In this document: positions 8,390 to 20,510 of the stretch, piece after piece
Layout: every line of letters begins with the position of its first letter
Numbering within the stretch: the first letter of the stretch is position 1
NCBI GenBank assembly: GCA_032433765.1
Contig: JAVIAB010000092.1
Location: 65,661,666 to 65,725,665 of the forward strand
DNA: 64,000 nucleotides
Reading direction: 5' to 3'
Source of the DNA: Megaustenia siamemsis
Taxonomy: Eukaryota; Mollusca; Gastropoda; Stylommatophora; Ariophantidae
Notes under the pieces: model-generated
The model's database searches: none
What the model was told of the DNA's origin: nothing
The model's input: only the letters and a program-made list of their open reading frames with translations
Position numbers and translations under genes: made by a program

Positions 8390-10045
8390 TTGTTTTTTTT
8401 CCGCCGTGTATTCTCTTTTTTTATGAATCCCTCTGCTTCTTGTTTTAGTTGGAGCGTTAGAGTGTGTTTCCAAAGATTGCGGTGTACGACTATTTCTTCC
8501 GGGCTGCAGAGTTTATGTTCAGAGTCTTCATTTCAGGTTTCAACATGTCTAGAAAACCGAGGTTTTGGCGCCTCCTAGTTCTTTTGCCATCTACAAGTTA
8601 TCAATATATTTTGGTATGCGGCCATCTTTCATACATATACGTGGTCAAGCCAGAGTAACCTACATTGTTTGATCAGCATATAGATGTTCGGGAGGTGTGT
8701 GCAAGTGAAGACCTCCACATTCATCCCTTTGTCACTTCAGGTGATACCAAGAATGCTAGCAGACATCGCATATGGAAAGCATTTAGCTTTTTCTCCTACT
8801 TAGCACATTTTGTCCATGATTTGCTGCCATACTGAAGTATACTAATGATGCAGACATTGTAAACTGCGGCCTTTGTTGTAATTGTCAGTTTGCTGTTTTG
8901 CCAAACACACATAGAAGACGGGCGAAGGTGGTAGCAGCTTTACCAATCATCATCATCATCATCTTCATCATCATCATGTGCTATACCGGTTGGTGTAGAG
9001 GATCATGTCCTTTCACAATCTTTTATCTACAGTTCATAGTATCAATTCTGTTGAGGACCGTTTTCCATGCCATGACACCAAGCTATCCACTATTTTCTCT
9101 CTTTGTCGTCCGCGATCTCTCTTTCCTTTTATTTTGCCAGTTGTAACCAAGTATTCTAACTTTCTACTTCTCATGATGTACACAAAAAATGTTGATTGTT
9201 TCTTTCTGATGTATTTTAGTAGCTCCCTTTCAGTGTTGGCCTCTTTGAGAATTTCCTCATTGGTCTTTTCAGCTGTCCAGGGAATTTTCAACATTCTTCT
9301 GAGAAATTCCATCTCTGCTGCCTCTAATTACCGTTTCACTTGTCTGTCTACTGTCCATGATTCGCTTCCATAGGTCAGAATTGGTTCTATATAGTATCGA
9401 TGAACTATATCTCTCACCTCTTTTGACATAGATTTGTTGCATAAGATAATTTTCATTTTCTGAAATGCTATTTTGGCCTGAGCTATTCTGCTTTTTTTAT
9501 TTCTGTGGTGCATCTTCCATCTGATGTTATTATTGTATCCAAGTATTTGAAACGTTGCACTTGTTTCAGATTTGTCCTGTTTATTTTTATGCTGCATGAT
9601 GGTGATGATTGTGTCTTCGACATTTTTATTTCGAACTCCTGTTTTCTTATTATCCAGACTGAGACCTTTCTTATTGTTTTCTTTTACTATTATGTCTATC
9701 ATTTCTTGTTTTCAGCTTTACCAATACATGTGTTATTATATGTATCTAAAGATAGTTTGTGATTGATGATGGACCCCATGTAGTTATACTGCCGCGCGAC
9801 ATCAAGTTTATGGTTATTGATAAAGATGGCAGGTATTTCTTCGAAGTCCTGACCGAGTATGTTAGTTTTCTACATACGTATTGTTAGACCGAAGTCTCTG
9901 CAGGCATGCGAAAAGCTATGTACCATGCTCTGGAGTTCTTGCTGACTAGGCATGACAAGTGCAGCGTCGTCAGCAGAAAACAGGCATCTAATAGTGATAT
10001 GAGTTGTTCTTTTTATTAAATAGGCAGAATGATTTATAACCGGTA
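8390..10045 (-). mobile_element. LINE-D, RT core to C-terminus, split by a LINE-A insertion
   Basis: The minus-strand RT remnant runs from 10045 to 9713 and resumes from 8934 to 8390. The upstream part holds CLFSADDAALVMPSQQEL, an F-x-ADD version of RT motif C, then FSHACRDFGLTIRM, and NYMGSIINHKLSLDT followed by IGKAE. The downstream part continues with AATTFARL, AVYNVCIISILQYGSKSW (the usual LYGSESW thumb motif) and a decayed GHVRRM-type tail. The two parts join at GKA/AATT as in known LINEs of this type, showing that the intervening LINE-A is a later insertion. Many frameshifts. Clade by resemblance only. Confidence 0.75.
8948..9712 (-). mobile_element. LINE-A insertion, 5'-truncated, with (ATG)n tail and 13-bp TSD
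   Basis: Flanked by CAGCTTTACCAAT at 8935-8947 and 9713-9725. The 3' end is a (CAT)n run on the plus strand (8948-8980). Minus-strand coding shows YYIEPILTYGSESWTVDRQ (about 9400), then EFLRRMLKIPWTAEKTNEEI (9310 downward) and RSRKLEYLVTTGKIKGKRDR, ending in a basic tail. This is the C-terminal RT thumb/connection of an RTE/CR1-like LINE. Length, tail and TSD are those of an ordinary truncated target-primed insertion. Confidence 0.88.
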
Positions 10046-10508
10046 ACTGCTGGTTCCCGTGTTGTGCCGACACCGAAACGGCGAAGCTGGAGAGTTCTCT
10101 CCAGGGCGCGAGCTTGGGCAAAAATAGAAAGAGACGAGTTGTTGCCCATGCAACATGTTTCTTCTCTCCACGCAGCCGATTGACCCAAAGGTCTAGCAGG
10201 ACACAAACAGTTTGGTGCCAACTGAGACATGGAGTTGCCAGAGCAATGTTGGAATCAACACTGAACTGCCTTAGGGACTCCATCTCCGGATTTTCCGTTA
10301 AGGTTTACTTCCGAAGATTATTCCGTGAAGGGTTACCCGCTAGACAGCGGGGGTTTATAATCGGAGTTGACCTTCTCCTAAATGCGTTGCTATTTTTAGG
10401 CTAACGGATTGCATTTGTGACTTCGACTCGCCGATGACAGCGTCATAGGGCATATGGGGTATTTTATAGAATTAGCAAACACACGCAACTAATTCACTCC
10501 GCCCCTTA
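10046..10508. repeat. GC-richer unclassified block
   Basis: GC content is clearly above the surroundings (for example ggcgcgagcttgggc near 10110 and cccgctagacagcggggg near 10340). Minus-strand frames of up to 137 residues run into it from LINE-D but show no motif. It may be the upstream part of the LINE-D element or a separate repeat. There is no second copy in the window. Confidence 0.35.
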
Positions 10509-10510
10509 TA

Positions 10511-10852
10511 CAGGGTGTTTATAAAGTCTCACTACACTTGGTATCTAGGTCAATTTGAAAAAAAAATGTTTATGACGTCATCACAATATGTGCTCCCACT
10601 GTCAATGAAATTTGTTGAATAAGTTTATTGCTACTGGAAATGTGGAAGATGCTCCACGATCTGGTAGGCCTGCTGTGAATGATGAAATATGTTTAGATAT
10701 CCAAGACAGAATCCTTAAAAGTCCAGACAAGTCATTAAGAAAACTGTCGCAACAAGTGAACTTACCATTGAGAACATATTGTGATGACGTCATAAACATT
10801 TTTTTCAAATTGACCTAGATACCAAGTGTAGTGAGACTTTATAAACACCCTA
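10511..10852 (+). mobile_element. Mariner-like deletion derivative (MITE) with ~79-bp TIRs
   Basis: It starts CAGGGTGTTTATAAAGTCTC at 10511 and ends with the complement at 10852 (the last base differs), flanked by TA at 10509-10510 and 10853-10854. The TIRs (10511-10591 and 10774-10852) are almost perfect. The ~180-bp interior encodes a plus-strand peptide, NVEDAPRSGRPAVNDEICLD followed by LKSPDKSLRKLSQQ. This resembles the N-terminal helix-turn-helix of mariner-type transposases (DAPRSGRP signature). The catalytic domain is absent, so it is non-autonomous. Confidence 0.88.
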
Positions 10853-10854
10853 TA

Positions 10855-11182
10855 TATATCACTTGACTTCGTTTTACAGTAAGCAGCTGGTTATTCTGTA
10901 TCGCTACACGCCTCTATATCTAAAGGATGACGACCACTGTTCTATACGTGGACACGTTTAGAAGTAGGTCAAGCCATCTACTCCTGTGTGCGGGGTGGCT
11001 GGTGGATAGTGCATAAGCTCTCTCTACACATGATCCCATTGTTTACATTATCGAAGATAGGCGAACCTGCATTGAGTCCGCGGCTAATGAAAAACCATCC
11101 AATCCCTATCAATGAAATTGCACAAACATCATTGAAGATATGAAAGCAATCACATGTATCATGCAGGAAAACTCCTATCGTT
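10855..11182. other. No gene recognised
   Basis: Mixed-composition DNA between the mariner derivative and the LINE fragments; no repeat partner or coding motif found. Confidence 0.3.
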
Positions 11183-11240
11183 TTGTCTATATTACGGCCC
11201 AGATATATGTAAGATTGTACGTCAAGTAGAGGTATTTGTC
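11183..11240 (-). mobile_element. Short LINE-C fragment
   Basis: Cagatatatgtaagattgta with cgtcaagtagaggtattt matches the LINE-C site at 49333-49370 (cagatatatgtaagactgta). About 58 bp, abutting the LINE-E block. Confidence 0.7.
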
Positions 11241-11245
11241 ATATA

Positions 11246-12131
11246 GACGAGCTCATAGTATAGTGCTGGATGAGCTTCAAACCGAGGAAGTCACGGGTCC
11301 TCTCCATCAGACGAGAGAAGACTAAGGAAGTTGCATTCAGTGTAGCGAACCAGAGGGTCCCAACCGTCCGCGAGGAGCCAATAAAGAGTCTAGGCAGAGG
11401 GTGCGACGCCGCATTGAAGGACACGAAGGGAGTCCATAAAGTATAGAGAGAAGGCAGGTCAAGAGCTACAGAACGTTGACCAGAGCAGACTTTTAGGAAA
11501 GTTAAAAATCTGGCGCCTCAAGTTCATATTAATACCTAAACTGCTATGGCCTCTTCTGATATCCGAAATCAGCTCTCGTTCGGCTGAAGCGATGGAGAGC
11601 AAGATTAGCAAGTACATGCAAAAATGTCTGTGAGTACCACCATCATTGACAGAAGTTGCGCTGTACAGTAAGAAAGCTAAGCTGGTCCTCCCGTTCAAGT
11701 CAGTGCTAGAAGAATACAAAGCCGGAAATGCCAGATTAGCAGTTATGCTACAAAGCTCATCAGACGACGCAGTCCGAACAGTGGAACCCACATTGAAGAC
11801 TGGTGGCAACTGGCAGGCGTGTGCAGCAGTAAACGAGGCATGTGAAAGTCTCCAACTGAAGGAAGTGATGGGCTACACGAAGACCAACAGGCGTGGATTT
11901 GGTCACGGAGACAGTCAATGGTTATCAAAAGCATCAAACAGACAACATAGATACATGGTAGTCCGGGAGATGAGAGACAAACAGCACAGGAATAGAGTAC
12001 ACGGATTGAGTATAAAAGACTTGACTCCTGGAAGGTGTTTATCATACTCCATACGAGCGGCGAATACAAAGTATTTGAAATACGAAGTAGGTAAAAGAGA
12101 CCCCAATGAGCATGACAATTTTCATCCGTGA
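11246..12131 (+). pseudogene. LINE-E (R2-like) RT C-terminal region, broken
   Basis: Plus-strand coding with two to three interruptions: MSFKPRKSRVLSIRREKTKE (11271), REEPIKSLGR, QSRLLGKLKIW, LIPKLLWPLLISEI (about 11530), then 11646-12131 with EVALYSKKAKLVLPFKSVLE, EYKAGNARLAVML and VMGYTKTNRRGFG. This matches the thumb and post-RT region of the R2/NeSL-like LINE type that is widespread in marine and freshwater invertebrates (layout M-x-FKPxKS, GKFKVW, P-x-WPL, LYSxxxxLxLPxKSxxEE). The terminal zinc-knuckle/endonuclease part is missing, so the copy is 3'-incomplete and runs into the 42-bp satellite. Confidence 0.75.
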
Positions 12132-12165
12132 AGGGTATACGGGACGAAGCGAATATAGCATAGAC

Positions 12166-12900
12166 TTGACACTCGAAACTAATAAATAGACAAGTTAAAT
12201 CAATACTGGACACTCGAAACTAATAAAAGGGGCAAGTGAAAACAGTACTTGGCACTCGAAACTTATATAAGTGACAAGTGAAAAAAGTAATTCGATACGC
12301 GAAACTAATATAAGGGAAAAGTGAAAACAGTAATTGACACGCGAAAAAATATAAGGGAAAAGTGAAAACAGTAATTGACACGCGAAACTAATATAAGGGA
12401 AAAGTGAAAACAGTAATTGACACGCGAAACTAATATAAGGGAAAAGTGAAAACAGTAATTGACACGCGAAATAATATAAGGGAAAAGTGAAAACAGTAAT
12501 TGACACACGAAACTAATATAAGGGAAAAGTGAAAACAGTAATTGACAAGCGAAACTAATATAAGGGAAAAGTGAAAACAGTAATTGACACGCGAAACTAA
12601 TATACGGGAAAAGTGAAAACAGTAATTGACACGCGAAACTAATATAAGGGAAAAGTGAAAACAGTAATTGACACGCGAAACTAATATAAGGGAAAAGTGA
12701 TAACAGTAATTGACACGCGAAACTAATATAAGGGAAAAGTGAAAACAGTAATTGACACGCGAAACTAATATAGGGAAAAGTGAAAACAGTAATTGACACG
12801 CGAAACTAATATAAGGAACGGAGTGAACATAGTACTTGATACTCTAGCCTAATATAAATGACAATGCGAACATAGAACTAGGCACCTGAGGTATTTAACT
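12166..12900 (+). repeat. 42-bp satellite array
   Basis: Unit ttgacacgcgaaactaatat plus aagggaaaagtgaaaacagtaa, about 17 copies; central copies nearly identical, edge copies decayed (12166-12300, 12820-12900). Because 42 is a multiple of 3, minus-strand frames of 103 and 164 residues (FSLFPYISFACQLL repeats) are by-products. Confidence 0.95.
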
Positions 12901-14254
12901 GTATATAAAAATATATACCTTGACAGAGGTCGAACCTAACGCACTCCGCATTCCGATGCTGTAAAATGCTTTGCATCTTTGTTATGCTCCTCCATTAGCG
13001 CATCCCAAACTCTCATAATTGCCATCATTTTCTTTACTCTTGGCAAACCATATACTTCGCTAAGCATACATTATCTTCTTGCTGATTTTTGTCTCTTCCA
13101 TTTGTTACTTTCTCCATTATCTCTTAGTACTTCTCTCGTTTCTTTTACACCATCTTTCGTTAGCAGAACTCCCTTACATTTGGAATATCTTTTACATAAT
13201 TTTGGCGTCGCATTTCTTTTTTATTCTGATCATTTTCTTTTTTCTTTATTTACCCCAATCTTTTTTCTCGTGAATTCATGTACGTTGCTGTAACCGACGA
13301 GGACGGAGCATGTTCCCCATCTTGCAGTTTAGCTTAGAAGAAATGAACAGTATAACTTTTACTGCCGTGATTCTTTGTCGAAATGTGTGCTTCTCGAACA
13401 CGTCCCACTTAACCCAGCTATACAAAAAATTGTTTTCTTCTTTTTTCCCTCGTCATTGTTGTTTTTCTCTTTCGCCTGTTTTTTCCCCTTTTTCTCTCCT
13501 TCCAACGAACACCACGGTGGATATGTAGTTACCCCCCCCCCCCCCGCCCCCCCCCCCCGGTCAGCTTACCAATTGATCCGATCTCAGTTCCGTCATTGTG
13601 CTCTTTTATTGTCTGCCAACATGGCACTGGGGCCCGGAACTCACCGGGTCTCTGAAAATGTTCTTTTGGTAAGAAATGCTGTAACGGCATGGTTTATTCC
13701 TTTGTAATCAGTTGCACCTCTCATTTGACTAGTCTTTGAATATCCAAAATAATGTAAATAGATGTGTTTCTATCTAGACTTGATAATTTATATGACGACT
13801 TCGCTTTGTATTTATTCTTCGTATTCACACTTTTAATATTATTAAGCCATCTCTTTCTCTCTTTGTATTCCTTAAGTTGATTCTTATCCTTTCGACGTGG
13901 ATAAGACAAAGGGTAGAGGTGTACTAATACTCCAACACATGTTTATTAACAAAATATTTACAGCTGGATGGTTGTTCCACTTAGATATATATTTCAAGAA
14001 TTTCCAAAATGTTTCTTAAATCTAGGCTACTGTTATGTCAATAGTATTTGGTGGTGGCGATTAACGCTAAATCACACAATCAAAGAAATTGTATAATGCT
14101 TCACAGGTTATGTCTTGGCTATCTCTACTCATGTCCCGTGGGGACAATTCGATCGGTTAATGAATTCATTTGTTCTTGTCAGGATCTTGCTCGACTATCT
14201 TTATCTAGCTATACTAGTTTTCCACCTTTCTCTCAGCGTGGTTGAAAGTGTGTC
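12901..14254. other. No gene recognised; C-tract at 13531-13558
   Basis: T-rich, low-complexity DNA. The C run at 13531-13558, broken by one G, is a simple repeat that may be error-prone in assembly. A basic 62-residue minus-strand frame (13909-13721) has no recognisable motif. Confidence 0.4.
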
Positions 14255-14257
14255 TCT

Positions 14258-14850
14258 TTCGTTGTCTATCGTTGTGCTTTTTCGGCGTCTATCGTTGGCT
14301 ATCGTGGTACACTTTCGGCGTCTAAAGTTGACTATCGTGGTACACTTTCGGCGTCTATCGTTGGCTATCGTGGTACACTTTCGGCGTCTATCGTGGCTAT
14401 CGTGGTACACTTTCGGCGTCTAAAGTTGACTATCGTGGTACACTTTCGGCGTCTATCGTTGGCTATCGTGGTACACTTTCGGCGTCTAAAGTTGGCTATC
14501 GTGGTACACTTTCGGCGTCTATCGTTGGCTATCATGGTACACTTTCGGCGTCTAAAGTTGGCTATCGTGGTACACTTTCGGCGTCTAAAGTTGGCTATCG
14601 TGGTACACTTTCGGCGTCTAAAGTTGGCTATCGTGGTACACTTTCGGCGTCTATCGTTGGCTATCGTGGTACACTTTCGGCGTCTAAAGTTGGCTATCGT
14701 GGTACACTTTCGGCGTCTAAAGTTGGCTATCGTGGTACACTTTCGGCGTCTAAAGTTGGCTATCGTGGTTCATTTTCGACGTCTAAAGTTGACTATCGTG
14801 GTTCACTTTCGACGTCTATCGTTGGTTATCGTAGTGCACTTTCTGCGTAT
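14258..14850 (+). repeat. 33-bp satellite array
   Basis: Unit ctatcgtggtacactttcgg plus cgtctaaagttgg, about 18 copies, with an alternative ending cgtctatcgttgg. The two variants are interspersed, not blocked. The 162-residue frame (LAIVVHFRRLK repeats) is a by-product of a 33-bp period. The unit is richer in CG than its flanks. Confidence 0.95.
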
Positions 14851-16219
14851 ATCTGCGTTCTCTTCTCATTCTCGAGATTGAGATCACCTATTTATATTAC
14901 GACCATTTCCGGCCTCTGTCATTGTCTAACCACCCACGCATCTATCAATAGTATGACTATTTGCTGACCTTCCTGTACCTCCCATGCATCTGAAGGTTTT
15001 ATTTTTTAAAACATCCTGTCCACGCTGTCTGATAGCATTTTAAAATGTCTATTGCCCACATATGGACTTGACCTTGGTGTCCGTTACCTCTCTTTATGGA
15101 GTTGTACCCAGCTTAATTTTCATGCTCACGAATGGCGTTGATCTTGTTGTCGGTCACTGCGTCTAATATCTTGTTTTCAAGGTTTATAACCGGAGCACCG
15201 ACCTGATTAATCATAACTATTGCCTATGATCATTTATAAATATCAAGATCATACGCAAGACATGATTAGTACAGGTTATTTCCATTTTTATCAATTTCTG
15301 ATATTTTTATCTTTCTGTGTTCGTATTTTGATATTGACACGGCCAGACAAGTGCTCGCTTTGACCTACAAATTGTCTATGGCGCCTCCTTAGCTTCGATT
15401 GTTATGTTGAATTCTTTGGGGCAATACATCATTCTTAATTAGTTCAACAATGGACAAGCATGTGGTATATATATCGTCGTTTTGCCTTTTAGTTCATGTG
15501 TGCACAGTGACGTTTCTGACATAGAAAGTTGTACTTACGTTTATTCAGTTTGTTTGGACCCCTTTTTGATCGTCAAAATGATTCTTTCTTTCGTCGCAGT
15601 TGTTAGTTTAGTTTATTTTAGTTTAGTTTAGTCGGCAAGTCATCTTTATTGCAAGAAAGATAACACTACAATGTCCAGATCCCCTCTTCATCAGGTTCTC
15701 CATTATGAAGCACGTCTGCCAAACACCAGCGAAAACGTTGAAGATGCCTTCAGCTCAAATTCACGAACTTCGTAGCACCGAGGCAGACCTTGACCCCAAC
15801 CACCTCAGTTAGATTGTTTAATGTTGAGCATAGAATTGTGGTTGACAGCAACAATCATCAACACGTAATTAACGAATATGCAAAGACTCCAAAACATGTT
15901 TCAATGATCTTTAATCTCACTTTAACATTACTGTACGAGTCTCTACGTCGGATCGTAACTCGATCCGAAGCTGTATTTATTTGGACTGGCCTTTTTATAA
16001 TTGTACTTAACAACCGCATATATTGTAAATTCTTTTTGACTACTGATTGTTGATTGTCAACTGCATTCCGTCGTCAATGAGTGTTACAATTGATGTCCTC
16101 CAGGATGTCTGTTAGCACTGACCATTGCTACAGCCATTCATATAATGAGATGAGCTTCTCCGTCATTCTTGCTATTTCTATTTCTATGTTTCGCTAAGTC
16201 TATCTTCTCAAAATTTCCT
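14851..16219. other. No gene recognised
   Basis: AT-rich. A short tttagtttagtttag run lies near 15605-15630. A patch at 15640-15800 is GC-richer but has no identifiable coding frame. Confidence 0.35.
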
Positions 16220-16400
16220 AATAAAGATGTGGTTAGTACATTTGTCTGCCGACCTGAAGGTTCAAGGGTCAAATGCCAGGTGATTCAAACATATGTTCAG
16301 AACTCAAAGGCTCTTGTGGTCAATCCAAAGTTTTAATGAATACCAAAGATATTCTCATGGAAGGTATGATAGCGAGGAAGGGACGGGGCCATCCAACTTT
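16220..16400 (+). mobile_element. Decayed tRNA-derived SINE (different from S1)
   Basis: A tRNA-like head reads gatgtggttagtacatttgt, then gccgacctgaaggttcaagg with a B-box-like stretch near 16257-16268. Resembles an old SINE 5' region. The A/B boxes are degenerate and no TSD was found. Confidence 0.4.
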
Positions 16401-16407
16401 ATGCAGC

Positions 16408-17049
16408 TGAGGAATAGTACAATAACGTCACTACCACTACATTAGACATAGTACAATAACGTCACTACCACTACATTAGACATAGTACAATAACATCACT
16501 ACCACTACATTAGACATAGTACAATAACGTCCTTACACTACATTAGACATAGTACAATAACATCACTACCACTACATTAGACATAGTACAATAACGTCAC
16601 TACCACTACATTAGACATAGTACAATAACATCACTACCACTACATTAGACATAGTACAATAACGTCACTACCACTACATTAGACATAGTACAATAACATC
16701 ACTACCACTACATTAGACATAGTACAATAACGTCACTACCACTACATTAGACATAGTACAATAACGTCACTACCACTACATTAGACATAGTACAATAACG
16801 TCACTACCACTACATTAGACATAGTACAATAACGTCACTACCACTACATTAGACATAGTACAATAACGTCACTACCACTACATTAGACATAGTACAATAA
16901 CGTCACTACCACTACATTAGACATAGTACAATAACGTCACTACCACTACATTAGACATAGTACAATAACGTCACTACCACTACATTAGACATAGTACAAT
17001 AACGTTACTAACACTACATTAGACATAGTACAATAACGTCACTAACACT
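16408..17049 (+). repeat. 34-bp satellite, block 1 (ACTACC variant)
   Basis: Unit actaccactacattagacat plus agtacaataacgtc, about 19 near-identical copies. Some carry catc in place of cgtc. Only the final copies before the LINE-A insertion switch to the actaac form. Confidence 0.95.
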
Positions 17050-17299
17050 CATCATCATCATCAAGTACAGGGCCTACTTGCGTAGGTGATCATGTCTCTC
17101 CACAACCTTCGATCTCGGCAGCTATTTATCATTTCTGTTGTTGACCTTCTGCCAGGCTATTCTCTTAAGCTGTCTGTTATTTTTCTCTTTTAACTACCGT
17201 CGTATTTTCTTTGTACAATCATGAATCGCCACAACAATAGAAATAACATGGAAAACCTTCGTTCGGTAGGGGACATAATGTGCTACAGGTGATACCCAA
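17050..17299 (-). mobile_element. LINE-A fragment inserted in the 34-bp satellite
   Basis: Begins on the plus strand with a CATCATCATCAT tail, then tcaagtacagggcctacttg and gtaggtgatcatgtc, homologous to the 3' end of LINE-A at 8970-9020. Flanked by TCACTAACACT (17039-17049 and 17300-17310), which fits a TSD but is also satellite sequence. Decayed beyond about 17220. Confidence 0.75.
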
Positions 17300-18145
17300 T
17301 CACTAACACTACATTAGACATAGTACAATAACGTCACGAACACTACATTAGACATAGTACAATAACGACACTAATACTACATTAAATATAATACAATAAC
17401 GTCACTAACACTACATTAGACATAGTACAATAACGTCACTAACACTACATTAGACATAGTACAATAACGTCACTACCACTACATTAGACATAGTACAATA
17501 ACGTCACTAACACTACATTAGACATTGTACAATAACGTCACTAACACTACATTAGACATAGTACAATAACGTCACTAACACTACATTAGACATAGTAAAA
17601 TAACGTCACTAACACTACATTAGACATAGTACAATAACATCACTAATACTACATTAGACATAGTACAATAACGTCACTAACACTACATTAGACATAGTAC
17701 AATAACATCACTAATACTACATTAGATATAGTACAATAACGTCACTAACACTACATTAGACATAGTACAATAACATCACTAATACTACATTAGACATAGT
17801 ACAATAACGTTACTAACACTACATTAGACATAGTACAATAAAGTCACTAACACTACATTAGTCATTGTACAATAGATCACTAACACTACATTAGATATAG
17901 TACAATAAATCACAAACACTACATTAGACATAATACAATAACGTTACTAACACTACATTAGACATAATACAATAAATCACTAACACTACATTAGACATAG
18001 TACAATAACGTTACTAACACTACATTAGACATAGTACAATAACGTTACTAACACTACATTAGATATAGTACAATAAATCACTAACACTACATTAGACATA
18101 GTACATTAAATCGTACACAACATATTATACATAGTACAATAAAGT
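17300..18145 (+). repeat. 34-bp satellite, block 2 (ACTAAC variant)
   Basis: Same satellite, but nearly all units read actaacactac. Divergence and indels increase rightward; from about 17870 several units lack the acg of taacgtcac. Confidence 0.95.
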
Positions 18146-18269
18146 ATATGTCGAGACGCTGTGTTGACTGCGACAGGTCTGATGGTAGTTAAGACTATCC
18201 ATTATTTCATGAACTTTCTTTTGAGTGTATTTTTTGGAAGTTCATTAAAATGATCTTCCTTGGGTCGCT

Positions 18270-18271
18270 GT

Positions 18272-18342
<71 letters not shown>

Positions 18343-18344
18343 CT

Positions 18345-18380
<36 letters not shown>

Positions 18381-18408
18381 TTTGTTTGTTTGTTTCTTTC
18401 TTTCTCAG
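18270..18408 (+). repeat. (CTTT)n microsatellite
   Basis: About 30 TTTC tetramers with one CTCTTC interruption near 18342, then TTTG variants. Confidence 0.97.
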
Positions 18409-18784
18409 TCACTCTTTTTTGCTGCTTAAATTACCACCATATTTGTATCCCCAATGACATGATTCGAGCCTACTTATCTGGTTTAATATCTTACCTTTGT
18501 GCTTGGATTATGCTGATTTCTTTCTAAGAGCAGCACCTGCTCACTCTCTGAACACCATTTTGTTTCAGCCAAGTGTAACAGCTAGGTAAAGTATTCAGCT
18601 GGTTTTTTCTTTATTTTCTTACCTTTGTTTCATTCACTGTCTGTGTAAACAAGATTATTTTTTTTTTTTAAATTTGCAATAACTGCTTTTTGCATTATCA
18701 CCAACTTGCTGTAAAAGTCCACATCTTAATATACATTTTACATTGTTCGCTCTGTTGTTATATCTCTTTACCAACTGTCCTTTC
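18409..18784. other. No gene recognised
   Basis: T-rich DNA with a T run near 18658-18670; no coding or repeat signal. Confidence 0.35.
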
Positions 18785-19440
18785 GAGCCGAAGCCTACAT
18801 AGAGGCAGCAGTTCTGGACTTTTAACGCCCGATAATCGTTGCTTTCTAAGTGTCAGACTTTACACAGGATCCTTAGTGTATCTCGCCATACGTCCTTGTT
18901 CTGTATGAGCCCCCCAATCTCTTCTCTTGACAATGAAGTGAAAGCCTTTCGTTGTTGCTGATCGTCTCAGTGTTCTTTTTAGTGTTTCTCTAGGTCGGCC
19001 TCTTTTTCCCCTCTGCTTTGGTATTCTCTTATTCTCTCTTCGCATCACATGACTGGGATATGCCCACCTTGTTTCCCTTTAATTTTAATATAAATGATAT
19101 ATTTAATGCTTTGTCATTTCTCATATTTCTGCATTAGTCTTAATTTTGTTCTATGGTGTACGAAGTATTTTACTGAGGAATTTGTTTGCAGATACATGTA
19201 CATCTAATATTTGTGTTTTCTATCTCTGTAGTTATTTTTCAGCTCTCGCATGCAAAAGTAAGGAGGATAATACATTTTATTTTAAAAGATCTTGATTTTT
19301 GCATTTTTGTTTAGTATGTGTTGTTTCCATATTTATCAAATTACTGAAAGTCATTGTTGCCTTTCCTATTCTGATTCTAATTTCTTCCTTTGTATCTCTT
19401 TCTTGATCTCCAGTACCATTTTTTCAAGTATATATTCTTT
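18785..19440 (-). mobile_element. LINE-F copy, minus strand, decayed
   Basis: Minus-strand peptide MMRRENKRIPKQRGKRGRPR plus ETLKRTLRRS corresponds to MRRDNNRI and GKRKRGRPRETLIRTL in the 53-kb copy. The 3' part keeps ggcttcggctcgaaagga (complement of 18782-18799), and the upstream part matches gaaattagaatcagaatag near 19370. Frameshifted throughout; no GATA tail remains. Confidence 0.7.
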
Positions 19441-20510
19441 ATTCTGGACGAATTTAAATTTCCGTTATTTTTTTACTTTACTTGGTTGATCTCATATCCT
19501 ATTTTATCGTCAATTGATGAACGTGCATTTGTTTTTATTTACATCATGTTCACATTGCTACTGATTAGAATTATGTTGTCTTGCAAAACCAAGGTCCTCC
19601 AAATGAGTTCGAAGGGTTCACGTAATGTCTTTGCTACGTGTACAGCTTTTGTTAGCAACACTCTAAATCCATTCAAGTGATGAGTTGCAGCCCCTCCGCA
19701 CACTTTTAATTATAAATCGTCATCATGTAAATAAGTTAAAAAGACAATAAAAATAGTATTAGCAATAAGAGTCATTGTAAAACAATGGGTGTCACTTAAG
19801 ACTGCCTGTTTACAGAGTAGAGCCTATTATGACTATGCAGGCCAGTTTTGGTAATGAACGCTCGTCTGCAGACATTGAATGGGGAGGACTGTATCTTACC
19901 TCTCATGTCTCTGTTGTTTTGTCTTTAAACGAGTGAGGTGCCTTTCTTCCCCACCTCTAGTTATGCCTATTTTCTTTTGCAACCATCTCTCACGATATAA
20001 CGCTCATATGGTATTGAACATGTCACGTGGGCATACATTTTTGAAGCAAAGTGCGGAATGACAGCTGGCCTACTGAGTTCACTGTTTATTCAATAAGTTT
20101 AATGAGTTCACGAAAATGATGTTGTTCGGCATTCTATCTTCTCATTTGCGTCTCACATGACCTAGTGAAAACGACGTTGGTCTTAGAACGCTTACAGGCT
20201 ATAGCTATTAGCTTTCTCGATAACTTTGATGTTTGATACATGATATAGCCATGTGTTGTTTACTATCCTTTTGAGTCAACAAAAGTTAAATAAGTTCAGA
20301 CGATGTTCGTGCCTTTCATAATACAGTGTCCATGTCTCTCTAACATACACGCGCAATTCGTTTATTCGAACACGGTTATTATTATTTCCAGACAAGAGCA
20401 CCTGATTCTTACATTCCAGCTTGAAATATGAAGAGTTGATAAGAGTCCTCACAAAAGAGAGTTCGGTGGGTTACTGTGACCGGGCAAGTTTATGTTCCGC
20501 TGTTTCCCAC
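19441..20510. other. No gene recognised
   Basis: Unassigned DNA between LINE-F and LINE-B; 19879-20061 has a 60-residue frame without motif. Confidence 0.3.

Noticed and set aside
11743..12213. 156-codon minus-strand ORF
   Set aside because: It is the antisense shadow of the LINE-E coding region, whose plus-strand peptide has clear family motifs.
13531..13558. C-rich tract as a telomere-like or i-motif element
   Set aside because: It is an isolated, nearly pure C run without a hexamer period; a simple homopolymer.
16408..18145. Regular repeats suggestive of a CRISPR array
   Set aside because: Units are head-to-tail with no unique spacers, and the context is eukaryotic with no cas genes. 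The same applies to all other arrays here.
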